From NCBI RefSeq assembly GCF_009660225.1, contig NZ_CP045920.1, positions 3,236,079-3,300,078 on the forward strand: DNA of 64,000 nucleotides, in the 5' to 3' direction. This document shows, piece after piece, positions 8,387 through 19,398 of the stretch (position 1 is its first letter; every line of letters starts with the position of its first letter). The stretch comes from Pseudactinotalea sp. HY158 (GTDB taxonomy: Bacteria > Actinomycetota > Actinomycetes > Actinomycetales > Beutenbergiaceae). A program made the position numbers and the translations under genes. The notes beneath the pieces are model-generated. The model saw nothing but the letters and a program-made list of their open reading frames with translations, searched no databases and was not told where the DNA came from.

Positions 8387-9346
8387 TCACTCGTCGTCGT
8401 CGACGACCGGGCGTTCGGCGACCCGGCCGACGGGCGGGCGCTCCTTCGCCCGGCCCATGGCGTGCAGCACGTCGCCGATGAACAGGTCGTAGACGAGGAT
8501 GCCGACGATGCCGCCGATGAGCGGCCCCACGATCGGGATCCAGAAGTAGGTGTCGAACCAGGGTCCGTTCCCGGGGAACGCCAACTCGCCCCAGCCGCCG
8601 AGCCACGCGATGATCCGGGGTCCGAGGTCGCGGGCCGGGTTGATCGCGTACCCGGCGTTCGAGCCGATCGAGATGCCGATCGCGGCCACCGAGAACCCGA
8701 TGATGAGCGGCCCGAGATTGGCCTTGACGGCCTTGTTGCGGATGTCGATCACCGCGGCGATCGCAAGCATGAGCATCGCGGTACCGACGATCTGGTCGAC
8801 GAGCGGGCCCCAGATGCCACCGTGGAAATACGGCGCCGGGAACGTGGAGAAGATCGAGAGCGTCGGGATCGTATGCCCCGTCGCGTTGAAGGTCTCCGAC
8901 TGCTGGTCGAACGTGTTCATCGCGTTGGTGTAGAGGCCGAGCACGATCGCCGCACCGCCGATCGCGCCGAGGGTCTGCGCGATCCAATACGGGATCACGT
9001 GCTTCCAGGGGAACCTGCGGCGGATCGCGAACGCGAGGGTGACCGCAGGGTTGATGTGGGCGCCGCTGACGCCCTGACAGACATAGACGCCGAATGCCAC
9101 CGCGAACGCCCAGCCCCAGACGATGATCAACCAGTCGCCGGAGCCCTGGAAGAAGATCGTCGGCCCGGCCGTGCGGCCCGTACCGGGCAGGCCGACGACG
9201 GCCACCGCCACGGAACCACAACCCAGCAGTACCAGGACTGCTGTTCCTAGGAACTCCGCGAGGCACTTGCCCCAGATCCCTTGATAGAGCCGCGTCCGGC
9301 GGTCCGTCACAAGGAGCGGAGATATCGTTTCTTCAGCCACTGCCAT
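8387..9346 (-). CDS. Second MIP-family channel (aquaporin/aquaglyceroporin)
   Basis: The protein has 319 residues from the ATG at 9346, which follows GAGGAGGT. Both pore loops are present (GAHINPAVT and AINPARDLGPR), the second with the glycerol-type Asp. It is longer than GlpF of the same window. It has an extended loop after the first helix (GLPGTGRTAGPTIFFQGSG), a long third periplasmic loop, and a charged C-terminal tail ending in VVDDDE. The extra loops resemble those of large actinobacterial MIP channels. It is convergent with glpK and has its own upstream region, so it is probably regulated separately. Confidence 0.9.
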   Translation of the reverse strand: MAVAEETISPLLVTDRRTRLYQGIWGKCLAEFLGTAVLVLLGCGSVAVAVVGLPGTGRTAGPTIFFQGSGDWLIIVWGWAFAVAFGVYVCQGVSGAHINPAVTLAFAIRRRFPWKHVIPYWIAQTLGAIGGAAIVLGLYTNAMNTFDQQSETFNATGHTIPTLSIFSTFPAPYFHGGIWGPLVDQIVGTAMLMLAIAAVIDIRNKAVKANLGPLIIGFSVAAIGISIGSNAGYAINPARDLGPRIIAWLGGWGELAFPGNGPWFDTYFWIPIVGPLIGGIVGILVYDLFIGDVLHAMGRAKERPPVGRVAERPVVDDDE

Positions 9347-9442
9347 GCACCTCCTCGATGAGAGTGGTGCTTCAGGTTTACCCCCGCGGCGCGGCGATTG
9401 CACTAGGGAGAGACGAACGGATATTCCGGGTGACCGGACCGC

Positions 9443-9724
9443 TCACCGCGACCTGCGTCGTCCGTGCGCGATGAGCACGACGGCGCCGATGAGACAGGCG
9501 ACCGCGCCGCCGCCGAAGAGCAGGTACTCCCCCGCGGTCATCGTGATCGGGTACGCGGTTCCCGCCGAGGCACGGGCGAACGACCAGAGCCGGTAGCCGA
9601 CGAGTCCGAGCACGATTCCCACCACGAGCAACGTGACGGCCGCGGCATCGCCGCGCCGCGACCTGCGAGGGCGCCCGGGCGACGGGTGCCGCTGGGGGTG
9701 CTGGGGCCGCTGGGGACTGGACAC
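9443..9724 (-). CDS. Small two-segment membrane protein
   Basis: This 93-residue protein starts at GTG 9724, five bases after the kinase stop, so it is likely the last gene of a helicase-kinase-membrane series. The first 30 residues are Pro/Arg/Ser-rich. Two hydrophobic segments follow (AAAVTLLVVGIVLGLVGYRL and YLLFGGGAVACLIGAVVLIA), ending in HGRRRSR. The family is not recognised. Confidence 0.65.
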   Translation of the reverse strand: MSSPQRPQHPQRHPSPGRPRRSRRGDAAAVTLLVVGIVLGLVGYRLWSFARASAGTAYPITMTAGEYLLFGGGAVACLIGAVVLIAHGRRRSR

Positions 9725-9729
9725 GGGAG

Positions 9730-10407
9730 CTATCCTGCCATCCCGCCGCGGGGCCCGCCGCGGGGAGGGCGGGCGCCGAGATCGGCGATCACGCGTTCGG
9801 CGGCGCGCGGCGACACGGCCCGACATCCGAGCCCCACCCAGCGGGCGATGAGCGCGGGTTCGGCACGCCACAGCGCCAGGCCGCGGCGCACGAGGGTGAG
9901 CGGCGGCTTGCGCGACTCCGCGACATCGCGCAGCAACCGGAACCAGAACGTGGCCACGCGCGGGCGGGCGAGGCAGATCGCGTCCGCGAGCAGTTGCTCC
10001 TCCGCGAGGCGGGAGACCAGTTCCGCGGCGAAGATCCCCTCCGCCACGATGATGCGTTCCCCGTCGAGCACGAGCCGGCGCGCCCCGGTGCGCCGGGAGG
10101 TGGGGATGTCGTAGACGGGCAGTTCGACCTCGCCCGTGCGGCAGAGGGTCGCGAGCGCCTCGGCGGCACCGCCGGCGTCCCACGAGGCCGGGTCGTCCCA
10201 GTCGACGATCCCGAATCGGTGCGGCAGGCCCGGGTGGTCCACGTCGAGGTAGAAGTCGTCGAGCGCCACGGTCGGCAGGCCGAGGCGCCGCACGAGCGAG
10301 CTCTTGCCGGAGCCGGACGGGCCGGTGAGCAGCACGATCCGCCTCAGCGGGTGACGACTCCCCTCGGGGAGGGGGAAGAGTGCGGGCCCGCTCGGCATGG
10401 GCGCCAT
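9730..10407 (-). CDS. P-loop kinase related to uridine kinase
   Basis: The protein has 225 residues. A Walker A motif GPSGSGKSS lies near residues 29-37, followed by ALDDFYLDVDHPGLP, the usual substrate-side segment of uridine/pantothenate kinase-like NTPases. FGIVDWDDPASWD and VAEGIFAAELV are also family-like. The substrate is unknown; a nucleoside or other small alcohol is likely. It lies downstream of the helicase gene in the same direction, separated by a 146-bp gap with a hairpin. Confidence 0.8.
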   Translation of the reverse strand: MAPMPSGPALFPLPEGSRHPLRRIVLLTGPSGSGKSSLVRRLGLPTVALDDFYLDVDHPGLPHRFGIVDWDDPASWDAGGAAEALATLCRTGEVELPVYDIPTSRRTGARRLVLDGERIIVAEGIFAAELVSRLAEEQLLADAICLARPRVATFWFRLLRDVAESRKPPLTLVRRGLALWRAEPALIARWVGLGCRAVSPRAAERVIADLGARPPRGGPRGGMAG

Positions 10408-10450
10408 TATGTCCCACCGACGGCGGCAGCCGGCGCGCGGGCCGGAGCAG

Positions 10451-10493
10451 AAAGTTATGGCCCGCGACCAGGACGGGCGCGGACCATAACTTT
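10451..10493. repeat. Inverted repeat with a third half-copy, upstream of the kinase
   Basis: Arms of 16 bp (10451-10466, starting AAAGTTATGG, and 10478-10493, ending CCATAACTTT) match with one mismatch. A third copy of the core, TTATGGTCGCG, is at 10507-10517. It may terminate helicase transcription on the minus strand or be a small dispersed element. The AT-rich tips are unusual for this genome. Confidence 0.6.
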
Positions 10494-10553
10494 AGCCGGA
10501 GTTAATTATGGTCGCGCCCTCCTGGAGGGGCGAGTCACAACCTTCTGGTCGGC

Positions 10554-11897
10554 TCAGCGACTGCGGCTCGGCTGTCCCGACCGGCGGCGCGACTGGTGTC
10601 CGCCGCGGGCCGGACGACTGCCGGACTGCCCCTCGCGCTGCTGGCGCGGGGCGCCCTGCTGCCGCGGCTGCGAGCGGCGGGTCTGCTGGGGCCGCTGCTG
10701 CTGCTGGGCGACCGGCGCGGGCTTGACCTTGGGGGCGACCGGGCCGACGATCGCGCCGACCTGCTCGTCCGTCGGGCGGATCACCTGCGCCTTGATCTTC
10801 GCGGCCCGGGTGAGCGCCGCGACGTCCCGGCGCTGATCGGGCGTGAGGATCGTGACGACGACGCCCCCGGCACCCGCGCGCGCCGTGCGTCCGGACCGGT
10901 GCAGGTATGCCTTGTGCTCGGCCGGCGGGTCGACGTGCACGACGAGGGAGACGTCGTCGACGTGGATGCCCCGGGCGGCGATGTCGGTCGCGACGAGCAC
11001 CCGCGCCTCCCCCGCGCTGAACGCGGCCAGGTTCCGCTGGCGGGCGTTCTGGGAGAGGTTGCCGTGGAGGTCGACGGCGGGGATGCCGTCGGCGGTGAGC
11101 TGGCGGGCCAGCTTCTTGGCCTGGTGCTTCGTGCGGGTGAACAGCAGCGACCGGCCCAGGCCGGAGGCGAGGGTGCGGACGAGGTCGCGCTTCGCGCCGA
11201 CGTCGGGCACCTCGAACAGGTGGTGGGTCATCGCCGACACGGGCGACTCGGCGCTGTCGACCGCGTGGGTGATCGGGTCGTCGAGATAGCGCTTGACGAG
11301 CACGTCGACGCCCCGGTCGAGGGTGGCGGAGAACAGCATGCGCTGGCCGCCGCGGGGGATGCGATCCATGAGCCGGCGCACGACGGGCAGGAACCCGAGG
11401 TCGGCCATGTGGTCGGCCTCGTCGAGGATGGCGATCTCCACCGCCCCGAGGTCGATCTCGCGCTGGCCGAGGAGATCCTCGAGCCGCCCGGGGCAGGCCA
11501 CGACGATGTCGATTCCGCCGCGCAGCGCCTTGACCTGCGACACCTGGCTCACGCCCCCGAAGATCACGGTGTGGCTCAGACCGGCGGCCTTCGCCAGCGG
11601 CTCGATGGTCGCGGCGATCTGGGTCGCCAGCTCCCGGGTGGGGGCGAGCACGAGGCCGCGGGGTCGGGCCGCGCGGGCACGGCCGCCTTCGGTGAGCCGG
11701 GCCACGAGCGGCAGCGAGAACGCGAGGGTCTTGCCCGAGCCGGTGCGGCCGCGGCCGAGCACGTCCCGCCCGTCGAGCGTGTCGGGCAGGGTGGCGGTCT
11801 GGATCGGGAACGGGGAGGTGATACCCGAAGCGGTGAGGGACTTGACGAGCCCTGCGGGCACGCCGAGCTGGGAAAAGTCAGGGGTGTGCGTGGTCAT
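10554..11897 (-). CDS. DEAD-box ATP-dependent RNA helicase
   Basis: This 447-residue protein is built like RhlE-type helicases that remodel structured RNA. In order it has the Q motif (PFPIQ), GRTGSGKT, PTRELA, DEAD, SAT and HRSGRTARAG. The last 70 or so residues are a Gln/Arg/Pro/Ser-rich basic tail, probably an RNA-binding extension. The 292-bp upstream region is shared with the clpC terminator. Confidence 0.93.
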   Translation of the reverse strand: MTTHTPDFSQLGVPAGLVKSLTASGITSPFPIQTATLPDTLDGRDVLGRGRTGSGKTLAFSLPLVARLTEGGRARAARPRGLVLAPTRELATQIAATIEPLAKAAGLSHTVIFGGVSQVSQVKALRGGIDIVVACPGRLEDLLGQREIDLGAVEIAILDEADHMADLGFLPVVRRLMDRIPRGGQRMLFSATLDRGVDVLVKRYLDDPITHAVDSAESPVSAMTHHLFEVPDVGAKRDLVRTLASGLGRSLLFTRTKHQAKKLARQLTADGIPAVDLHGNLSQNARQRNLAAFSAGEARVLVATDIAARGIHVDDVSLVVHVDPPAEHKAYLHRSGRTARAGAGGVVVTILTPDQRRDVAALTRAAKIKAQVIRPTDEQVGAIVGPVAPKVKPAPVAQQQQRPQQTRRSQPRQQGAPRQQREGQSGSRPARGGHQSRRRSGQPSRSR

Positions 11898-12125
11898 GCA
11901 CCGGCCTCTCGAGGACGAAGGTCAGCGCTATGACGTTCACTCAGCTTGGCTGCACTGTGTCGCAGCAGCGAAAAGAGCCGCGATGCCGGGCATCAGCGGT
12001 GCGCTGTCCTCCCAGTGTGCCCCATGGCCGGGGGATCGTGCGCAAAAGGAGGGGAGGATCACCGTACGTCCACCGCATCCGCCACGTCCCCACCCGCGCC
12101 GACCGGGCGCCGTCTACACGCAGAC

Positions 12126-12171
12126 GACGGCCCCCGCACCGCCCCGAGATGGGGCCGATGCGGGGGCCGTC
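12126..12171 (-). terminator. clpC terminator hairpin
   Basis: A perfect 13-bp stem (12126-12138 with 12159-12171) with an inner GCCCC/GGGGC stem lies 19 bp past the clpC stop. The rest of 11898-12189 holds no gene I can support; it should contain the promoter of the helicase gene. Confidence 0.75.
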
Positions 12172-12189
12172 GACTCGGCCGGGTGGGCC

Positions 12190-14712
<2,523 letters not shown>

Positions 14713-14765
14713 GGCAGCGCTCCTTGGCCGGTCTCGGCGTTCCGATAAGGCTAACCATGAAGCGC

Positions 14766-14795
14766 GGGCGAACCTGCCTCTGTTCGCCGCGGGCG
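14766..14795. promoter_or_regulatory. Possible ClgR-type operator upstream of clpC
   Basis: GTTCGC followed by five bases and GCG occurs at 14782-14795, matching the published actinobacterial ClgR pattern as I recall it. A reverse GCGAAC at 14768-14773 makes an imperfect palindrome. It lies 54-83 bp upstream of the clpC ATG. ClgR activates clp genes in related bacteria. It also overlaps the region just before the nei-type stop, so chance is possible. Confidence 0.4.
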
Positions 14796-14806
14796 CAGAG
14801 GTTCGC

Positions 14807-15724
14807 TCACCCGCGCCGCTGGCAGCGGCCGCACCAGAACAGGTTCCGCCCCGCCAGCACGCGGATCTGGATCCGCGCGCCGTCCCGTTCGCAGGGCTCG
14901 CCCGCATGCTTGTAGACGGCGCTCGCCCGGCTCTCCAGGTGTACCTCGCCACCCGCGGCGAGGGCCGCCTCCACCTCGGCGACCTGCTCGGGGATCGTGA
15001 CGATCCGGGAGGTGGCCACCCCGAGCGGGAGGAGGCGCACGAGGTCGTCCCAGATGAGGTTCCAGGAGCGGCGCTGGAGCTTGTCGCCCGGGGTGAACGG
15101 GCTGAGCCGGTGGCGGTAGAGCACCTCGGCGCGGTACACGTTGCCGACGCCGGCGAGGACGTGCTGATCCATGAGCAGTTCGGCGATCGGCTTGCCGCTG
15201 CGCCGGATCCGGGCCCAGGCGAGCTCGGGGTCGGCGTCGGGGCGCAGCGGGTCGGGTCCGAGCCTCGCGACGGTCCGCTCGATCTCCTCGGGCGTGACGA
15301 GCCGGCAGATCATCGGGCCGCGCAGGTCGGCGACGTGCCGCACCCCCGGCTCCCCTCCGGACAGGATCCGCAGGCGCACCTGGCCGGTCACCGGCGGATC
15401 CTCCGGCTCGCGGGCCTCGCCGCCGATCCCGCCGGTCGCAGCGATCGAGCCGGTCGTAGCGATCGAGCCGGTCGCGGCGATCGAGGCGATCCCGTCGACG
15501 CTGAACGCCCCGATGAGGCCGAGGTGCACGTGCAGCCACCGGTCGGCCGCGAACTCCACCCCGAGGTGCTTGCCCCAGGCCTGCGCCTCGACCAGCTCCC
15601 GCCCGTCGAGTTCGGCCGCACCGGCGGCGAACCGGCCCTGCGGGCTGCTCACGCGCACCGGCGCACGGGCGAAGGCGCCGTTGAGCCGGTGGGCGATGCG
15701 GTGGATCGTGTGGCCTTCGGGCAT
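14807..15724 (-). CDS. Fpg/Nei family DNA glycosylase-AP lyase (endonuclease VIII-like)
   Basis: The protein has 305 residues, starting MPEGHTIHR, so Pro2/Glu3 are in place as the Schiff-base nucleophile and acid. It removes oxidised bases and cleaves the abasic site. The H2TH segment includes [18 protein letters not shown]. The C-terminal zinc finger appears altered: the second pair is normal (WCGRC), but the first reads CERD, with Asp in place of the expected second Cys. The stretch around residues 85-100 is a repeat-like Ile/Ala/Thr/Gly segment. The short segment between 15724 and dtd is intergenic. Confidence 0.88.
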   Translation of the reverse strand: MPEGHTIHRIAHRLNGAFARAPVRVSSPQGRFAAGAAELDGRELVEAQAWGKHLGVEFAADRWLHVHLGLIGAFSVDGIASIAATGSIATTGSIAATGGIGGEAREPEDPPVTGQVRLRILSGGEPGVRHVADLRGPMICRLVTPEEIERTVARLGPDPLRPDADPELAWARIRRSGKPIAELLMDQHVLAGVGNVYRAEVLYRHRLSPFTPGDKLQRRSWNLIWDDLVRLLPLGVATSRIVTIPEQVAEVEAALAAGGEVHLESRASAVYKHAGEPCERDGARIQIRVLAGRNLFWCGRCQRRG

Positions 15725-15781
15725 GGCTCCATGGTGGCGCACGGTGCGAGGGCGGAGCGGGGACCTTCCAGCCGTCGACGG

Positions 15782-16204
15782 CTACGTGTCGACCAGGACG
15801 GTGAACGGCCCCTCGTTGGTGAGCGACACGCTCATGTCGGCACCGAAGATCCCCGTGGCCACGGTGATGCCGCGGGTCCGCAGTTCGGTCACGACCCGGT
15901 CGACGAGCGGCTCGGCGAGTTCTCCCGGGGCGGCGCCGGACCAGGACGGCCGCCTGCCCTTCCTCGTGTCGCCGTACAGGGTGAACTGGGACACGACGAG
16001 CACCTCGGCGCCCGCATCGGCGACCGACGTCTCGCCGGGCAGGATCCGCAGCTCGGCGATCTTGCGGGCGACCGTGGCGGCGTCGGCGCCGGTGTCTGTG
16101 GGCGCGGCGGCCACGAGGGCCACGAGGCCCGCGCCGATCCGGCCGGCGACCTCCCCCTCGACCGTGACCGAGGCGGAGCTGACCCGCTGGAGCACGGCCC
16201 GCAT
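15782..16204 (-). CDS. dtd: D-aminoacyl-tRNA deacylase
   Basis: DTD hydrolyses D-amino acids and glycine mischarged on tRNA. It has 140 residues, with the start (MRAVLQRV) preceded by GGGAGG. Both active-site signatures are visible: [16 protein letters not shown] and, near the end, TNEGPFT in place of the usual NxGPxT. The reading frame is open upstream into the DUF2516 gene, but the strong ribosome site and canonical start argue for a separate protein. Confidence 0.93.
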   Translation of the reverse strand: MRAVLQRVSSASVTVEGEVAGRIGAGLVALVAAAPTDTGADAATVARKIAELRILPGETSVADAGAEVLVVSQFTLYGDTRKGRRPSWSGAAPGELAEPLVDRVVTELRTRGITVATGIFGADMSVSLTNEGPFTVLVDT

Positions 16205-16247
16205 CAGCCCTCCCGGACGGCGGCCCATGTCGGCGCCGCCGTGCCGC

Positions 16248-16612
16248 TCACCAGCCGCGCCAACTCGGCGGGCCCTCGTCGAAGCCGCGCGGGGGCGGGG
16301 GCGGCGCGGCCCCTTGCGGCCACCGGCCCGGTGGACGGCGGGGCGCACGTCGGCGAGGTAGATCCCCCCGCCGATGAGGCCGGCGAGGGAGAAGAGCAGG
16401 TTGCCGCCGATCCCCAGGGGCGGCGGGATGCCGAGGAAGGCGAGCACGGCGGCGAGGCCGGTGATCAGCAGCCAGAAGGTCTTCGTGCGCTTGCCCGCCG
16501 CCGGGAACGAACCCGAGTGCATGAGCAGGGCGTGCACGAAGGCCCACCCGGCGACGACGACGCCGACGAGTGCGAGCGCGAGCAGCAGCCAGAGCTGAGC
16601 GGATTGAACCAT
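16248..16612 (-). CDS. DUF2516-type membrane protein with an apparent frameshift near its end
   Basis: Residues 1-92 in the main frame (MVQSAQLW to YLADVRPAV) give three membrane segments typical of DUF2516. After about 16310 the main frame turns into an Arg/Pro string that runs without a stop into dtd. A different frame at the same place ends [17 protein letters not shown] and stops at 16248, which looks like a natural tail. A one-base shift in the C-rich run at 16280-16310 would join them. Either a sequence error or a real mutation could explain this. Confidence 0.7.
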
Positions 16613-16768
16613 TCCCACGTCGCCCAGCGTACGTGGTCACGCCGAATGCGACGACCGGCGCCGGGTGCCGGCGGCCGACCGCGGCATTCCCTGCGGGTTC
16701 CGGCCCGGGACCTCGCCAGAATCCCGCGTTCGGCGGCAGAGATGTGACGCCGCGCGCGAATCGCCCGG

Positions 16769-17905
16769 CTACTTGCCGCGCAGGTCGTGCGGGGCGCCGC
16801 CGAGGTCGCGGCGGCGCAGCCCGGACCGGTCGACCTGCTCGGGGCGATCGGTGCCGATGCCGCCGGTGTTGACGATGACCTCCTGCGCCGCGGCGATTCC
16901 GCTCACCACGAGGTCGACCTCGGGATCGAGGTTGCGCTTGAGGAGCGCGAGGCCGACCGGGCCGAGCTCGTGATGGCGCACGACGGAGCCGAGCGTGCCG
17001 ACCACCCGGTCCCGCGGCCCGATGATCTCGGCACCGGGATCGGGGATGACGTGCTCCGAGCCGTCGAGATGGAGGAAGGTGAGCCGCCGCGGGGGCTTGC
17101 CGAGGTTGAACACCCGGGCGATCGACTCCTGGCCGCGGTAGCACCCCTTGTGCAGGTGCACGCTCGTGCGCAGCCAGTCGAGTTCATGCGGGAGGGCGCG
17201 CTCGTCCACATCGAGGTTGTGACGCGGACGCCAGGTGGCCACCCGCATCGCCTCCCAGGCCCACACGCCCGCGAGCCTGCCGCCCACGGCGAGGGCCGCG
17301 TCGACGACCGCCGTCACGTCGCCCGACGGGACCACCCACAGGGCCGCCGACCACTCGGAACCGGGGTGGACGTCGTCCGCAGGCCCATACCGCGTGGACC
17401 CCTCGGCCGTGCGCGGCCACGGGTCGCGCCAGACCACCAGATCCTCGCCGCGGGCACCGGCGAGCGCCGGCCCCGCGGCGCTCGTGCCGAGCACGGCGAC
17501 CTCCGGCAACTCGACGGTCACCTCGTAGCGGAAACGCATCTTCTCGAGATACGCGGCGAGCGCCTCGGCGCGGCCGGAGTCCACGAGCAGCCAGGTGGTC
17601 GCGCCGTCGTCGACGACGCCGGCGGCGTGCTCGATATGCCCCTGGACGTCGAGCAGCATCAGCTCGGTCGCCTCGCCCGGGGCGAGCCCCTCGAGGCGCT
17701 GACTCGAGAGCGTGTGCAGCCAGGAGAGGCGGTCGGCGCCGGTGACGCTCACGACCCCGTGATGGCTCAGGTCGACGACGGCGATGCCCCGCTCGAGCGC
17801 GCGCTGCTCCCGCACGGGCTCGCCGTAGTGGGCGGCGACGCCCTCGTCCGGGGCGAGTGCGCGCACGGCACCGGGCCGGCCGGTCAGGGGCGATGGCTGG
17901 GACAT
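16769..17905 (-). CDS. ygfZ: Folate-binding YgfZ/GcvT-like protein
   Basis: The protein has 378 residues and carries the diagnostic KGCYRGQE segment around residue 245, with the conserved Cys. YgfZ/IbaG-type proteins bind folate and support Fe-S cluster assembly or repair. The N-terminus has the aminomethyltransferase-like block VVDLSHHGVVSVTGADRLSWLHTL. It starts two bases after the nitrobindin stop; this pairing is common in actinobacteria and suggests coupled expression. Confidence 0.9.
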   Translation of the reverse strand: MSQPSPLTGRPGAVRALAPDEGVAAHYGEPVREQRALERGIAVVDLSHHGVVSVTGADRLSWLHTLSSQRLEGLAPGEATELMLLDVQGHIEHAAGVVDDGATTWLLVDSGRAEALAAYLEKMRFRYEVTVELPEVAVLGTSAAGPALAGARGEDLVVWRDPWPRTAEGSTRYGPADDVHPGSEWSAALWVVPSGDVTAVVDAALAVGGRLAGVWAWEAMRVATWRPRHNLDVDERALPHELDWLRTSVHLHKGCYRGQESIARVFNLGKPPRRLTFLHLDGSEHVIPDPGAEIIGPRDRVVGTLGSVVRHHELGPVGLALLKRNLDPEVDLVVSGIAAAQEVIVNTGGIGTDRPEQVDRSGLRRRDLGGAPHDLRGK

Positions 17906-17907
17906 CG

Positions 17908-18498
17908 TCAGCTCATCCGCTGCAGGCGGCCGGAGGAGTACGACGCCATCTCGTGCCCGAAGGCCGCGAGGTCGGTGGCCCACATGAGTTCGCCGCCGAC
18001 CAGGCCGTACATGCGCTTGGCGGCCGTGATGTCGGCGCCGGTCCGGGTGCGGGCCACGAGGTCGGTGGCGAGGTCCACGCGGGGGCCGGCGACGGCGCCG
18101 AGGTAGACGCTCACGTGCCCGGTCGGTTCGGCCAGGAGCACCTCGAGCTGGGTGACGGGCGTGCGGGCGGGATCCCCCTCGCCCGTGAGTTCGCGGGCGT
18201 CCTCGGGGGCGGCGGGGGCGACGCGCCAGTAGCCGGACTCGACGCTCCACACGTCGCCGGCGACGAGGTCGGCCTGGTCCACCGTGGTCTCGAGGCCGTC
18301 GATCTCGCCGGCGAGCAGCCAGGTCGTGGCCGTGTAGTTCAGGTACGGACCGCCGTCGTGCCCGAAGGTGGCCTCGACCACGATCGGGCGCTCGGGGATG
18401 TCCTCGTAGCCGAGGAAACCGGGGCCGCGCCAGCTTCCGACCAGCCACGCCAGCGGATACACCTCGGGCGCGAGTCCCTCGGGGAATTGGAATGCCAT
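17908..18498 (-). CDS. Nitrobindin-like heme-binding protein
   Basis: The protein has 196 residues and forms a ten-stranded beta-barrel. The GSWRGPGFLGY motif (GxWxGxGxG type) is at residues 22-32. Nitrobindins bind ferric heme and react with nitric oxide or peroxynitrite; the proximal His expected near the C-terminus is present in AFGHEM. The start is the ATG at 18498. It lies between a 32-residue membrane peptide and ygfZ. Confidence 0.88.
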   Translation of the reverse strand: MAFQFPEGLAPEVYPLAWLVGSWRGPGFLGYEDIPERPIVVEATFGHDGGPYLNYTATTWLLAGEIDGLETTVDQADLVAGDVWSVESGYWRVAPAAPEDARELTGEGDPARTPVTQLEVLLAEPTGHVSVYLGAVAGPRVDLATDLVARTRTGADITAAKRMYGLVGGELMWATDLAAFGHEMASYSSGRLQRMS

Positions 18499-18505
18499 GG
18501 CGACC

Positions 18506-18604
18506 TCAGCGGCGGCGGTAGAGGCGCTGAACCACGAGCCCGGCGAAGGCTGCGGTGCCGAGTCCGACCAGCACCACGAGGACCACGAAGAGGTTTTCGA
18601 CCAT
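18506..18604 (-). CDS. Predicted 32-residue single-span membrane peptide
   Basis: A small frame begins MVENLFVVLVVLVGLG and ends VVQRLYRRR: an acidic N-terminus, one 22-residue hydrophobic span and a basic cytoplasmic end. A -10-like TACACT at 18611-18616 sits six bases before the ATG, fitting a leaderless transcript starting at the ATG. It is seven bases upstream of nitrobindin and could also lead that operon. No ribosome site is seen. Function is unknown. Confidence 0.5.
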   Translation of the reverse strand: MVENLFVVLVVLVGLGTAAFAGLVVQRLYRRR

Positions 18605-18663
18605 GGCGCGAGTGTACCCATGGCGGGCTCCGGGCGGCCACGGTCGATGCCGGGGAGCGGACC

Positions 18664-19398
18664 TCAGCCGATCGGCAGCAGCACCCGGCCGAGGATGTAG
18701 ACCGGCACGCCGCTGACGGAGACGACGCTCAACGCCGCGGCCAGGCCGGGCAGGAGCCGACCCGAGACGGGGTAGTGCGCGAAGAGTCGGTGCACGGTGG
18801 CCACGAGCAGCCCGGCGGCGAGGCCCACGAGCGCGCCGACCAGGGTCGACAGGGTGGTGGCCGCGAAGCCGATGCCGCTCCCGGCGGCGCAGGCGAGCAC
18901 CACGGAGGCCACGGTGGACCACGTGGCGGGCAGCCGGACGAGGGCCACGACCGAGGCCACCGCGATCGCCACGGCGGCCGTGATCACGAGCGCCTCGGAC
19001 CGGGGACTCGGCCCGATCGCGAGCCAGCCGGCGGCGGAGGCGACGATCACCGCCCCCGTGATCGTGCCCGCGACCTCCTCGAGCAGCCGGGGCCGGCCGT
19101 CGCGCCGGAACAGCTGGGCCAGGAACGCCGCGAGCACCGCCCCGGCGGCCACGACCGCGAGCCAGGCCAGATCCTGCAGCAGCTCGACCACGAGCACCGA
19201 GCTCGCCGCCGTGGCGAGCAGCACGACGGTGGCGGCGGCCCGCGCGGGAAGGCCGACGAGGGCCGGCCAGCCGAGGGCGCAGATGACCGCGATCGCGGCG
19301 ACCGTGATCGTCAGGAGGGGCCGCGGGGTCAGGGTGGTGACGCCGACGCCCGTCGCGGCCGTGGCGGCCACGACGGCGCGAAAGCTGCCGCTCATCAT
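18664..19398 (-). CDS. Polytopic integral membrane protein
   Basis: The protein has 244 residues, almost wholly hydrophobic with about seven or eight membrane segments. Charged loops are short (FRRDGRPRLLEE, GPSPRSE). Threonine/serine exporter (ThrE)-like proteins have a similar GSGIGFAATTLSTLVGALVGLAAGLL region, but the resemblance is too weak for a family call. Start is ambiguous between two adjacent ATGs. It stands alone between two other transcription units. Confidence 0.6.
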   Translation of the reverse strand: MMSGSFRAVVAATAATGVGVTTLTPRPLLTITVAAIAVICALGWPALVGLPARAAATVVLLATAASSVLVVELLQDLAWLAVVAAGAVLAAFLAQLFRRDGRPRLLEEVAGTITGAVIVASAAGWLAIGPSPRSEALVITAAVAIAVASVVALVRLPATWSTVASVVLACAAGSGIGFAATTLSTLVGALVGLAAGLLVATVHRLFAHYPVSGRLLPGLAAALSVVSVSGVPVYILGRVLLPIG

